Shown here: piece after piece, positions 19,000 to 31,090 of the stretch | Layout: every line of letters starts with the position of its first letter | How positions within the stretch are numbered: the stretch's first letter is position 1 | Origin: Atriophallophorus winterbourni | Taxonomy: Eukaryota; Platyhelminthes; Trematoda; Plagiorchiida; Microphallidae | Assembly: GCA_013407085.1 (NCBI GenBank) | Contig: JACCGJ010024047.1 | Location: 1-64,000, forward strand | Direction: 5' to 3' | Length of the DNA stretch: 64,000 nt | Notes under the pieces: model-generated | The model's input: only the letters and a program-made list of their open reading frames with translations | The model's database searches: none | What the model was told of the DNA's origin: nothing | Translations under genes and position numbers: made by a program

Positions 19000-20830
19000 C
19001 AAAGCAGAAGATGAACGCGCGCGGAAAAAGTAGATTATGGAATATTCGTTGAACATAGATGGAAATGTAAGTACAATTGAAAAGAAAGTGAAATTACAAG
19101 TAGCCACAAATTGTTAAATGATATTGGGTGATTTTAATGCCAGAGTTGGTGCAGAATTCGAGTATTGGCAAAAATGTCTCAGGAGGTTCGGTGTAGGTTA
19201 AACCAATGAAAATGGACAACGCCCTTTAGAATTGTGCACACAGTTCAATCTTTGTGTTAGTTACGCCTTTTTCAAACAAAGAGGTCTTGGAAATAACCTT
19301 GCTCTAAACATTGTTATCAGCTTTATTTTATTATGGTTAAGCCAGGTAATATAGGAAACGTGCTCGTTAACAGATCATATCAAACCGCAGACTGCGACAC
19401 TGATCATTCACTGGTCTGCGCAAAACTGAAGCTTCACCATACGTGATTTAACCGCAACAAATTGTCTGCTAAGCCTAGGATAGACGTCACTCGCATGTGC
19501 GAACCTAATCTAACTGCGAGATTCGCAAAAGCCTTCACAGCCGAGTTCGACAAGACAACCCTACTTGAATCGGCTCCAGAAAACTGGGAATGGATAAAAA
19601 GCTGCATATGCCGAGTCGCACTTTCTACTTTCGGTCCGAATAAAGCTCGAACGAGCGACTGGTTAGAAGCTAAAGCTTCTAAGATGACTGCTGTGTTGAA
19701 TGAGAAACGGCCAGCATTTTTGTGGTTGCAAGGTATGTCAACAGATGAAAACTTACGTCTTCTAAGAGCAGGTGCAAATAATGTTCGACGGACTGCAAGG
19801 CGATGTGCAAACGACTATCGGATTGAAGTTAGACTCAATATCAAGAAGCTGCAGATACCGTAAATATTCACGGTGTGTATGATGAGATTAAAAGAGACAT
19901 TGACCCAAAACAAACTTAAAACGGCTCCCATTATTTCTTTATCTGGTAAGCCGATTGCGACAAAACTCAACATATGGAAAGATGGGTAGATTATTTCTTA
20001 TTACTCTAATGAATGGATGATACGGTTGTACCGCATGCACTTGAAAATATCGAGCGGTTGCCGTCCATTAAATATCTAGACATCCCTCCTACACTTGAAA
20101 AGCTCATTAAAGAAATCGACCGCTTAGCGAATGGGAAGGCCCCTAGTGACGAGCCTGAGCTTATCAAGAGCTATAGAGCAGCATTATTACAACCTCTTCA
20201 CTATCTGCTTTTTCAGTGCTGTCAGAAGGGGGTGGGGTGTACCACAAGAGATGCGATTCACAAAGATCATCAAGCAATTTATGAATAAGGGTGACAGAGG
20301 CGACTGCAACAATTACAAAGGGATCTATCTTCTGATTGTTGTAGTCAAATTCTTTGACTAAGTCTTACAGATCCGGCTGCAAGTTTCAGCTGACAGAATT
20401 TACTCTGAATCTCAATGTGGCTTTCGCAAGGGAAGATTAACAGTTGACATCATCTTCTCCCTGAGACAACTTCAAGAAAAGTGTCCAGAGAAGCGTATGT
20501 CATTAAACGCTGTTTTCATTGATATAACGAAGGCATTCGACCTCGCGTTGGCTTGGTCCTCTCTTTAAAATTAAAAATGGTCTTATCCCGAGAGTTCTGC
20601 TCTAAGGTGCGTTGCCATCGGGAAGTCGACCATTGGGTAGACCGCACTTGCGGTACAAAGATGTTTGCAAAAGAGATATGAACGCTCTTAGCATTGACCC
20701 GGCGATTTGCGAAGAACTTGCTCTAGACCGCTTACATTTGAAGCACTGTGTAAAGCGTCGTCTGCGAGCTGAGGAGGAGAAGAAGCAGCTCTTAACTGCT
20801 GAACGTAGAAGAAGTAGATAAGGGTTTAGA
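19000..20830 (+). mobile_element. RTE-like retrotransposon with internal deletion
   Basis: The endonuclease shows LGDFNARVGAEFEYWQKCL (about 19120), NENGQRPLELCTQFNLCVSY and DCDTDHSLVCAKLKL. The linker frame 19462-19863 begins SAKPRIDVTRMCEPNLTARF. RT fingers follow (IKSYRAALLQPLHYLLFQC; GDRGDCNNYKGIYLL), then ESQCGFRKGRLTVDIIFSL and FIDITKAFDL near 20530. The text then jumps within about 80 bases to the C-terminus (SRPLGRPHLRYKDVCKRDMN; 20612-20821). The active-site and thumb regions between are missing. Confidence 0.85.
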
Positions 20831-21620
20831 CTAGCCATGCTAACGACCTTGCACCAGCCCAACGGCAGTGGTTTATAGATTTTCCTAGTTCATGTGCCTA
20901 CTGAAATGCGAATCTTGCTTATTTTGTGCCGTAGAGGCTAGATGACCTGAAATAGATTTCGCTTGTTATTGAGTTTTTATTGCCTTTGTATTCTACTGAC
21001 CTAACATTTTGGAGTACGTCTTCAATGACCACTACAGCAGATGACATAAACATTGTATGTTGGCTAAGGTTTATCCTATTTTTAGTAGTTTTCAAGTCAG
21101 TCATGGGCGTTTTGAACGCTTTTCATAAAAGTGTGGTTGGGACCCCGTATCATTTCGGTGCAATTCAGTTTAGTAGGCAGTGTATAGTAAATGGCTGACA
21201 AGCCAATCGAGCGTCCAGAATCGCTTTCAGTAAAAAGCGGCCGAGAAGCACGTACCACTGCCAAAGGGTCAATCCTTCATTTACGTGTACAAACTCTAAT
21301 GGTCGTATGACTAGGAAAATGTAGTTGTGGGAGCACCGCGCTATAATTGATGCACTGCTAAAATGCAATTTCCTTTTTCTCCGTTTGCAATCTCTGATGA
21401 TCGCGGTGCCAGGCGATGTACCGGATATTAGTATGACAGCAACGCGCAATAATCGATGCTGGAAAAAGAAAAGGCAGTTTCTCCTAACCCGTACGGTAAG
21501 AGGTCAGCTGTTGGATAATCAAGAATAAGGAGATTCTCTAAAATTGCTACAATGAATAGCGAGCAAACGAAGACAACCTAATCACGGTGATCAAGTGATG
21601 TAATCAGAGAATAACTTACA
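20830..21620. other. Intergenic, no gene recognised
   Basis: Tail of the RTE-like copy followed by unassigned sequence. Short open frames on both strands overlap each other and show no motif. The minus-strand frame at 21165-21449 is the longest. Confidence 0.35.
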
Positions 21621-22050
21621 CCAGTTACGGTCTAAATCATCCTTGGAAGTTGATATGGAAATACAGGAGATAAAATCTTTAGGGAGCTAGTTCCAGAAGT
21701 TGACCACCCTGAAGCTAAACACGTTTTTCTTAGAATGTAGTCGGCATTATTCGTTAGCAAGCGTGAGTGCGTGTTCGCCAGTGCACGGCTTATGACTTAG
21801 GGTAATGATGTCATCTGGATTGATGCCGCTCAAACCTTTTAACATCTGAAAGTTTAGAATCAAATCAACTCTCAAACGACTACGCCTAAGATAGAAAAGA
21901 CCCAGAGCCAATAGGCGATCAGCATAACCTTTTCCACGCTGACCCTCAATCATGAGTGTTGTTAGTCGCTGGACGCTTCCAAGTCGAACGATATACTTCT
22001 TGTAGTAAAGATACCCTTCTTGGACACAATATTCCAAATACGGCAGGACT
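21620..22050 (-). mobile_element. CR1-like element, C-terminal half of the mosaic
   Basis: The minus strand reads LEYCVQEGYLYYKKYIV, LGSVQRLTTLM, ADRLLALGLFYLRRSRLRVD and LILNFQMLKGL, then shifted frames with a degraded NFWNxLPKDF near 21690. This is the normal continuation of the RT part lying at 22640-23460, interrupted by the segment 22060-22640. Confidence 0.75.
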
Positions 22051-22059
22051 AGCGCCTTT

Positions 22060-22640
22060 TAAATTGACAGAAACATGACGGTTCTCCTGCTGGAAAGCAC
22101 GGACTTGAGCAGAAAAAGCATATTCATCATCATCATGAAGCACAAGTCTGTAGTCAGGCAAAGTGACGAGCAATACGGAGCAGAGAAAGCGGATAAGCAA
22201 GCGCGTAGAAAAGGAAAAACAGACAAGCGGAATACACAAAAGTAAATGCACAAAAAAGCAGCTTGTTTTAAAAGTTTCACTGCATGTGATTTTTTGATTT
22301 GTTTGTTTTATTTTTGTTTTTTGTGTTTTCGTGTAAAATAATACCGGATGAAGAAGTGATGACACACATATTAAAATACACTGGCGCCACTGACATTTTT
22401 TTGTAACCATATCGCGTAAGGTTTTCAGCTAACTTTCAGGTGGAGCTTTTGGACCACACCCATGTAAACGAATACGCCCAAATGAGCTTAGCTCTACAGG
22501 GAATATCTTTATTTCAACGCGCCACGTCATGCACTCGCCACCCGATATTTTCTTCCAGCTTCTGTCAGGCTCTGCGAATAAGGCGCGCTACGGTAAACGG
22601 TGATTAGGCATTCTTAAGACATGTCCTAACCATCGTACAT
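22060..22640 (-). mobile_element. Foreign non-LTR 3' end inserted in a CR1-like element
   Basis: The minus strand reads VRWLGHVLRMPNHRLP, ISGGECMTWRVEIKIFPVE and LRDMVTKKCQWRQCILI. These are C-terminal motifs of a different non-LTR clade (RWLGHVLRM type). It ends in an AT-rich 3' UTR and lies between two pieces of one CR1-like ORF2 in the same orientation. Confidence 0.65.
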
Positions 22641-23456
22641 TGCGTGCAATTTGCGCTGCAACAACGCATTAATCCTCCCATTTGAAGTCAGCTCTAACTA
22701 TGAGACACAATTCCTTAACCGGCTGTGTGGCGTTAACGCTAATCGGAGTACCTGACACCTGGACTGTGATCCTGCCGACCAGAGCATACAAGAGTGGGCA
22801 CTTATTGAGGCTTACTGGGAGGTCCCACCGTATGGAATGGTCAATGACCCGCTCGATGTCGTGCATCAGAATATCTTCAATTGTTGGAACCATCAACTTC
22901 ACATTATCCGCAGAAATGAAACACGGTCACTTCATGATAGGCGACAAGTCTTCGATAAAAATCAGAAATAGCAGCGGACCTAGCACACACGCCCAAGGTA
23001 CCCCACTTATCAATTTCGTTTGGATCCAAAACGTATATCCTACTCGTATAATGGAGGTCCTACCTGTCAGGAATGATTTAATTCAAGCACGTAAACTACC
23101 ACGCATGCCTTTTGATGCCAGCTCAGTTTTTAAAAATCTGTGTTTGCCGGACGCGAAAGCCTTGCTAAAATCCAAGTCGAGCGCCTCGGCCGGCTTCCCT
23201 TCATCCAACCTTCTCGTAGCAATATTGAGGAAACTCGGAAGGTTAGTCAGACATTATCTCACTTTGACGGATCCATGTTGAGCATCACTTAGTAAAGAAT
23301 GCGGGCGGAGATGCTGGCATATTTTGTCGCGTATAAGTCTTTTCAATACTTTCGAGATGATGCTGGTAAGGCTCACTAGTCTGTGGTTACCAAGAATCGA
23401 CCTGCAACCACCTTCGTTTATTGGTACTACTATGGCTTGTTCCCACTCAAGAGGAA

Positions 23457-23460
<4 letters not shown>
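22640..23460 (-). mobile_element. CR1-like element, RT part of the mosaic
   Basis: Read from 23460 down: PLEWEQAIVVPINEGGC, NHRLVSLTSIISKVLKRLI, ALDLDFSKAFASGKHRFL, ISGVPWACVLGPLLFLIFI, then a degraded Phe-Ala-Asp-Asp (SADNVKLMVPT) and RWDLPVSLNKCPLLY, ending near FKWEDHCVVAAQIARN. This is RT in correct order with decayed catalytic residues. The plus-strand 199-codon frame here is its antisense shadow. Confidence 0.8.

Positions 23461-23492
<32 letters not shown>
23460..23492. repeat. (AT)n microsatellite
   Basis: Alternating A/T tract at the boundary between the mosaic minus-strand element and the following plus-strand fragment. Confidence 0.95.
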
Positions 23493-23496
<4 letters not shown>

Positions 23497-23559
23497 TAAT
23501 TAAAACAATCGGTTTTAGACCCGATAATTTTCAGTCAACTGAACTCAAATGTTTCCGTA

Positions 23560-23960
23560 GGCAAAAAGATTTGGCTTTCCGAATAGTAAACTCCGCCAAG
23601 GACGGTCCCAAGCCCGCCTTAGAACGAAGAAGGGCTAGGCTTAGGTCTAGCAACCCTACCCCGTAAAGCCTACATTGCTACGGAAACGATGACAACAGAT
23701 CCGTGGTTTGGTCATGTCTGCAGGATGGATCTCAGTTCGCATACGAAGGTAGCCATTCACTGGCGCAAAGTAAACGAAAAATGGGACGGTTTAAGGAAAC
23801 TGGGCGCAGAACGTTGGAACGCGAACTACCTGCACAAGGATTCACGGTGCAGACGGCAACGGAAGCAGCGAGAGACCTAAACCAATGGCGTGAAGTTGTT
23901 TTCGCCACATGTGCCACTTGGCACGGAGAGGACTTAGTGACTGAGTGAGTGAGTATCCTA
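23560..23960 (+). mobile_element. Non-LTR ORF2 C-terminus with 3' tail
   Basis: Two overlapping frames carry WFGHVCRMDLSSHTKVAIHW and then GFTVQTATEAARDLNQWREV and VFATCATWHGEDLVTE with a stop. A GAGTGAGTGAGT tail and an AAT-rich run follow. The motifs are the RTE-like C-terminal pattern. Only the last 130 or so codons are present. Confidence 0.75.
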
Positions 23961-25880
23961 ATATTAATAATAATAATAAACCAAATAATCATCATCATAA
24001 TTAGCGAAAAATAAATTGCAAAAATAAAATTTGAAAAGCTTTGAACTAGATGACGCAAACGTCAGTATATCTGAAAATGATGTCCTCGGAAGGCTCTGTG
24101 TGTTGAACTACACGAAGGCCCTGGTTTAGAGAGGTTAACACTTACGGTTTTTATGATATTTTTGCAATTGGTTTCGAACCAATAGCTTCAATTTAACCGC
24201 CTTCCATTTTTCTGGTTGTAAAACCGTTTACTCAACAACGGTCACAAAATATGCAGGAAGATTTCACTCTTTAGCATTCTCCTCATAAGTTTGAAAAATC
24301 ATGAAACGTTTAGTTCTGGATGGTCAGCAGAAGCTACCGTCCTTGGAGGAGATGAATCTAATGGCATACAGACGCAACGCTTTGTAGTTGATGTTACCTT
24401 ATGTCTAACTCAAAGAATTTCAAATGACATTGTGTCTGAATCGAGAGACGTCACATTTCTTATTAGACGAACGCGTTCGGGAATGTCGATCATGCACTTT
24501 TGAGGTACCAAATAGAAACACGAGTCGCACTAGCCAATTACATTGACTGAATGGGCTATTCATATGGCTGTCAGGAAAGAATTTAATTCTGCACACTTTC
24601 GCTAAATTTGGAATGAAGTCACAAAAATCTCAAGGGAGGACGGGCAATATCATCGGCTTAAGCCCCCAGTAAAATGCAAAGACATTTCAAACTGCTAGTT
24701 CACAAGCTTTCGTCAAAACAATATGACAAACAATTCCAGCTCACGACATGTAGGCGTCGTTCTGTGTAAGCCATCGAAACTGATTCTAATGACAGATGAA
24801 CGGGCAAAGGCGGTAAAATGGGCACTCGAACTAAGTTGGCTTCTAAGCATGTGCAGCTTTACTGCCTACCAGTGTGAACATCGAGAGAATTTCGGTACAA
24901 GTTTAGGCGAATACGCAGTTGTATGTCAATTATTTCCGGCCTATTTTTTCGGCAGCATCGTTCTCAATTTATTCAACGTAGCAGTTTTTTTCTGGTTTCA
25001 ATGGAATTTTTGATCGGGTGCATTTTTGGCAAGAGCAACATTTTTCTCCATATTTAGCAGACTTCGTGTTAATTAGGGTGAGCCAATGGAGATGACAAAT
25101 ATTTTTGATTGTGTAAACCAAATCCTCGGGAGCAGCATATATCGGTTAAATCCTGTTACTTAACTGGTTTCGAGCTAAGCACCTGAAACTGCTTCCTACG
25201 GGAAAATAAAACTCATATCGCTGCACAAAGTGCTTTCATTATTTGTTCCATGTTATCTTGAACGTACCGCCAAACAGACTTTACCAGCGAAAGATACTGC
25301 TACGGCACAGATCAGTTTTCAAACTTTTAACCGAAAACATCGGTATGTACTTCCTGAGTAAGATCAAAATCTATTAAACATATGAAATGTTTAATTTTTA
25401 CTTCTTATTATCAATGAGCTGAGATGTTTGAAGGTCGTCAGGCTACCCAACAAGAGACGCAGATACCAGAGACTGGTATGTTGACTAAACGTTATTCCAT
25501 ATTTTTAAAAAGGAATGGGCTGTTAAGAGCATCAACCGCATATGATTACTCATAAGTACAGAGTCCCTTGAAATATTCACAAATTGGATCACGATGGTCC
25601 ATAAAGGAAGAAACAGTGAACTCGATTTTCGCTATTATGTACCAATTGTGATCAAATTTTGGAATAATTTAAATGTGCTTAATAGCCATTCAACTAATAA
25701 AAGAGTATAATCCTAAAAGATGGGAAAGAGTGAAAATTGAATATCGATGAACACTTTAGAAGAGTAAGCACGAGCAAACTGAGATAGTGTCTACACCTCA
25801 AATGGATCATGCTTTCAATCGAATTTGGTGAACAAGGAGAGCGAGTTCAGCACTTCTTCCTTGCAGCTTTCACGGCCTGA
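23960..25880. other. Intergenic, B-box-like motif near 24175
   Basis: No gene recognised. On the minus strand GGTTCGAAACC at about 24170-24180 matches the pol III B box and lies downstream of GGAAGGCGGTTAAATTGAAG, so a tRNA-derived SINE is possible. The open frame at 24723-25013 has no motif. Confidence 0.35.
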
Positions 25881-28800
25881 CAGCCCAACAAGCAATTATA
25901 GCGTGCAAAACGTATAGTGAATGCGGGCACAATAGAAGCAAACTTGCTATGTATCGGTTGTTGCTCTGTGTAACGGTCGAAAAGCAGAAAATTATAATAA
26001 GCATAATTTTTGATTATGGGTGACTTCAATTTACCGAATCTGCAGAGCAGTACCATTTACCCAGAACACTCCCTCAAGAGTGCATTTTAGTGAGTTTTTT
26101 GACGATCTAACTGTTTATAACCACATTACATGTAATACTCGATACCGAGGAAACGATTTATCCTCACTCTTAGATCTCGTTCTGACAAGCAATGAACATG
26201 ACTTTGATAACGTTGCTTACGAAAGTCCACTGGGACTAAGTGATCACGTCGTCATCCAGTTTGACTATCTGTTTGAAGCTGTAAGAACAAATGATGCCAG
26301 TAAAAGAGTTAAAGTGATTCAAAGTGATTCAAAGTTGTAATGGTCTAAAAAGCATTTAGCTTAACAATAACCATAGGATGGAGTTATGAGGTATATACAA
26401 TAAAAAAGAAGAACAGGAAAACTCATGTAGTGTAAATCGTATCAAAGTTTGTGTTGTCTCTCAAGTGTTTGTCTAAATTAGCTTTAAAAATATCCAGGTT
26501 GGCTGAGTGTGTAACAGTGGAGGGGAGGGTGTTCCATGTGAAACTTACACGTACAGCATACGAATATCTTCGACAGTTCAGTCTTGAAGTGGGAATAAGC
26601 ACTGAAATTTCGTGTTTCCGACTGGCACGGGGTGGCGAGCGTGTGAAAAGTTTGGACAAGGGATGGTTAGGGACGTGCATAATATTGTACATCAGTATGA
26701 GGTCACCTCTTAGTCGACGACAGCGAAAGTCGAACAGATTGAGACTCCTCAAACGTTCTTCATATGGTTTAGCAGCTAGTCCGGGTACAAGCTTTGTGGT
26801 TCGGTGGTAAATACGCTGCAGAAGATTGATGTCTTTCTGAATCCAGGGTGACCAAGCCTGAACAGCGTACTCCATCGCTGGTCTCAGATCGGTGTTCATG
26901 ATACGGGGCACCGACTGATTGGAGAATCTGCCGAAAATTCGTCTCAATAACGCCAATACTTGTGACGCCTTTTTGTATGCCGCTTTGCACTGCAGAGAAG
27001 TCTTCAGACTTGAACTGGTCCAAACACCCAAATCCTTCTCTTCAGTTGTCCAGACGAGTTGGTGGGACCCAAGAGTGTAGTTGTAATTAACAGTCTTTCC
27101 AATGTTTAACGCCTTGCACTTTTGGAAGTTGAATGGTAGTTTATTTCTCAAAGACCAATCGTGCACTATGACATTGAGTGATGCTCTGGAAAACACGTTT
27201 AACTGCCAACCGGAAACCAGCAACGTACATGAGTTTTGGATATGACTAATATCTAATCTCAAAATTTCAATCGAAGTGAGCTCTGAATTTGTCCTGAGGA
27301 ACTCAAGAAAAAACTTTGAATTTAAATTAAGAAGCCGAACTCGTAAGTGGTTATCGGTACGAAACATTGCTTGGCGACACCATCGGCAAAACCCATCATC
27401 CGAGACCTGGGAAACATTCCGTTTACTGCGGAACAAATTAAACAAATTTGTCATCTGAGACATGTTGTGCTTCCAAGAAGTGATATCAAGCATGATGGAG
27501 CTAAATCTCATAATACTATATCGTATGGTTAACGATCAAGCTAACGTAAAACCTGGATTAGCGTCCGTGAACACATCAGCTGGACCAAAAACAACTGCAG
27601 CAGAAACTGCTGATGCTTTAGCCACGTTTTATTCATCAGTATTCAACCCGATAGAACATGCAATAAACAGCCCAAATCCAACACTTTTAAACACGGTTGC
27701 CCTAAGTGAAATAAGTGTCACTGTGAAACGCGTCCTTCAAGGTTTATTTATTCTTGAAACCGGATTGTCGTCTGGGGCCGACGGAATAACCCCGAAAATA
27801 TTGAAGCAATTCGCGAGTTTGCTATACAAACCACTCACTTATCTGTTTGAGCAAACACTGGCAAGTGGAGTGAATTCTACAGATTGGAAACGAGGAATAA
27901 TGTATCCAATTTACAAAGGTGGAAATCGCTCCGATGATTCCAATTACTGACCCGTTACTCTGTTACCAGTGATTTCAAAATTACTTGAGCGACTCATTTT
28001 TGACGATCTGATGAAACACTTCGAGAATAATCAGTTGCTTTCGAGGAACCAGCATGGATTCAGACGAAATTATTCCAGTTTGTCTAATTTAAAGGTAACG
28101 CTAGATGATTGGACAAAATCGGTAGATAAAGAACAAGCAATACACGCGTGCTACTTAGATATTTCAAGAGCATTCGATCGTGTTGACCATTCCCTACTAC
28201 TGCAGAAGCTTGAAAGGCTTGGTATCACTGAAAAATTGCTGAATTGGCTAAATGACTACCTAACAGATCGCACTAACCAGGTACGTGTTAATGGTGCATT
28301 ATCCAAACCAATCGCAGCAACTAGAGGAGTTCCCCAAGGCTCAGTCCTTGGTACGATTCTCTTTCTGGTTTATGTCAATGAAATACAGGAAATTGTTCGA
28401 TGAAACATTTTTTTATTTGCGGACGACATGAAAGTTTGGCGCAGCATTCGTAGTCCAGAAGTCTGTCTGCTATTACAAAAGGATCTTCATACGCTCCACA
28501 GCTGGTCGTTGAATAACAAACTGCCGTTTAACTTCAACAAATGCAATATCTTGAATTTATTGAATCGAGTAAAGTTCACATATCACATAGGTTCGCATGT
28601 CCTTGAAAATTGCAGTGAAGAAAAAGATGTGGGTGACTGGATATGCTCCAGTTTAAAAACATCACTTTAAAATAACAGTGCCTTCAAAGAAGCAACACGC
28701 GTTCTAAATCTACTCAAACTTGTATTTGGAAAATTTTCGCTCAAGATATTCCCAAGGATCATGAATACATACTTGAGATCAGTCATGGGATACGTTGTGC

Positions 28801-29350
28801 AGTCATGGTCTCCGTGGCTCAAAAGGGATGTGAAAATTATGCAGCTATTCTATCACCGCTCAACGAAACTAGTTCTCAGCATCCGAAACAAACCATATAA
28901 AGAAAGGATAGCTCAACTGAATTTGTTCGATTTTTCCTATCGACGAATCAGAGGAGACCTCATCTTACATTACAAAACATTCCGTAGTCCGAACCATCCC
29001 TTACAGGATTTGCTCACGCAAAGGAATACGGTGAATTATCGGACCCACGAATATGTGCTGGTCGTACTCCATTCCCGCCTGAACTGTAGAAGGTATTTTT
29101 ACTCCGTCCGTGTCTGTTTAACTTGGAACAGTTTACCTTCAACCGTTGCTCACGCCACTAACTTGCATGACTTTAAAATGAAATTAGACGAATTTTTATT
29201 GAATTATTCGGTTCCAGAACACTTGTATACTGTTTAATCTATTTTCTTATATTGTTTATACACTTAAATTTCAATTTTTACCATCCTATGGTTGTTGTTA
29301 AGCTTGTTGCTGTTTAGTCCATTACAAACCTTGAATTACCTTGAATCAAA
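25880..29350 (+). mobile_element. CR1-like retrotransposon ORF2, best preserved copy, split by an insertion
   Basis: Endonuclease: VNAGTIEANLLCIGCC near 25920, MGDFNLPNLQSSTIYPEHSL, CNTRYRGNDLSSLLDLVLTS and GLSDHVVIQFDYLF (26020-26300). After the foreign insert (26311-27235) the linker resumes (SRTRKWLSVRNIAWRHHRQN). RT follows: LSSGADGITPKILKQFASLL, a stop at 27948, then 27969-28403 with YLDISRAFDRVDHSLLLQKL and ATRGVPQGSVLGTILFLVYV. The Phe-Ala-Asp-Asp site lies near 28420 after one stop. The thumb and C-terminus follow (28428-29237), ending LTWNSLPSTVAHATNL. The 3' end carries the TTGAATTAC/TTGAATC repeats. Only a few stops separate it from an intact ORF. Confidence 0.92.
26311..27235 (-). 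mobile_element. 5'-truncated CR1-like copy nested in another CR1
   Basis: The minus-strand open frame contains HDWSLRNKLPFNFQKCKALN, TEEKDLGVWTSSSLKTSL, GRFSNQSVPRIMNTDLRPAM, EYAVQAWSPWIQKDINLLQR, SRLNCRRYSYAVRVSFTWNT and LPSTVTHSANL, with a stop near 26426. The 3' end shows two copies of TTGAATCACT, on this strand, at 26311-26335. The same frame runs on through the joint into antisense host-element sequence, so its first 100 or so codons are not retroelement coding. The C-terminal ORF is uninterrupted, which suggests a young insertion. Confidence 0.9.
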
Positions 29351-29502
29351 GTCGATAAGCTTGCCACCTAGCTCTATCTGAATTACGAAAGCTGAGTTTT
29401 TATATAAGCACAATACCATGAGGACATCAATTACAAAATTGAAAACTAGCCCGACATCATTCCTGGACACCACTTATGGTGAGACATTTTGCGGAGTGGC
29501 TT

Positions 29503-29521
29503 TATATATATATATATATAA

Positions 29522-29569
<48 letters not shown>
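29503..29569. repeat. (AT)n microsatellite
   Basis: Long alternating A/T tract with a short interruption, about 150 bases after the end of the CR1 copy. Confidence 0.95.
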
Positions 29570-29570
<1 letters not shown>

Positions 29571-29649
29571 TTTACTGCATCCCGATATATAATCATAAAG
29601 TGCACGAAACACGGATGCAACGCCATGCGTTGAACAGAACATTTCGATC

Positions 29650-30640
29650 TATTGGACAAAAAATTCCCATTGCAGTATTATCAGATGGTTTAAGTCAGCT
29701 GGCTGTAAGTGTGCCTCAGTTCTAAGATCTGTTAAACAGTAACATTGTGTTTGACCCGATCTCTGCCAGGACGATACCAGCTGGCTGCTCTGAGATCTGT
29801 TTCAATATGCGATGGTGAACTTTGAAGGCATATGTAAGCTAATAATTTCGTGATGATGAAATTGAAACCTATCGCGTTGTGGTCGATTTAATCCCCACTT
29901 AAAAATACTTTACTCACAGATTCAAATAATGAGACTTCTATTTCACCTCCGGTCAAGCATTACCACACGCACTCACACATTGACATTATATATGCCACCT
30001 GTTCACCGAAACTGTATTTGATTATTCTTCTTTTTTTAAATTTGTTTCCTACGAAACGTCTTCCCATCACAAAATGTACAGTCATCTAGTGGAAAGATGT
30101 TTTTCAAAAATGTATATATTTATGGTCAGAAATTCAAAATTTCCCCCGTTTAATTAACTAGATTAAACGACGTCACACGATATATTCCCTGACCTAGATA
30201 AAGTATGGCATTTTTCTGTTCACAAAAATGTCGATATTCCCAACGCCCCATTTGTATACGAATATGCTTTGGTGTTGTACAAGTATAAGTTTTTTTATGC
30301 AACGAAGATATAATTTCGAATACAGAATATTATTTTCAAGTTTTCAACCTGAACAAATGGGAATCGGAAACCAAATTATAGGATTGGCTAATCTGTGACA
30401 TGTTTTACGCCGAAGATGCAGAATGTTGACTCACTCTCACAAATACCTTCAGTCTAGTGGGACTGTTTTCCGTCAGCATTTAAAGTCTTCAGTCCGAAAA
30501 TCAGCATGAGCAATGCTGAAGTTTTAGCCAAGTAATTATATCGCCTCTGATTAACACTATTAGAAACTGCCAGCTTTAACCAGTTCAGAATCCCATATAT
30601 TTATTAGTTCAATCATTACAAATATCCTCCATTTAGACAA
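29650..30640. other. Intergenic, nothing recognised
   Basis: AT-rich sequence with no motif-bearing open frame and no splice-bounded coding segment that I could support. Confidence 0.4.
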
Positions 30641-31090
30641 GGAGACTGTAAAGCGGAATGGCAAAGCAGCTGTTATTTTGTCCCGATTGAATTCTCGTGT
30701 ATGAAAAATCACCAGTAAACTGTACGGACAAAGACCAAGGCTTTTTCGGGTATGTAATGAATGCCTTGCTGAACAGTAGAGAAAACTGGGCCGTGAATGC
30801 TAGATACGAACGAAAGATGAATGCTTCCCATAGAAGGAGCTTACGGCGTATTTTAAACATTTCGTGGATGGGCAAAATAACGAATGCGGAAGTGCTTTTA
30901 ATGACAGTTTACAGAGCTTGTGTACCCTAATACGACAGCAAGGCCTACTGTGATTGAGTCATGCGGAGAGAAATAGAAAATAGTCAACAATATCTACTCA
31001 ATGGTGATTTGGGTTACGGTTTCGAAAAGGATATCAAATCTGTTGAGATTAAGCATACGAGCAACAAAGAAACATGCACATAACTACTCA
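30640..31090 (+). mobile_element. RTE-like ORF2 C-terminal fragment
   Basis: The open frame at 30697-30930 reads NSRENWAVNARYERKMNASH and RRSLRRILNISWMGKITNAE, then VLLMTVYRACVP. The block RRSLRRIL-x-ISW-x-x-x-x-TNAEVL is the hallmark C-terminal motif of RTE-like endonuclease-reverse transcriptases. Confidence 0.75.

Noticed and set aside
21946..22410. 154-codon minus-strand ORF as a novel membrane protein
   Set aside because: Its start is the C-terminus of a non-LTR ORF2 (KKCQWRQCILI) and the rest is 3' UTR running into another element.
22682..23281. 199-codon plus-strand ORF
   Set aside because: It is antisense to a reverse transcriptase with recognisable motifs in correct order on the minus strand.
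29418..29659. Overlapping ORFs on both strands with Ile-Tyr repeats
   Set aside because: They are produced by the (AT)n tract.
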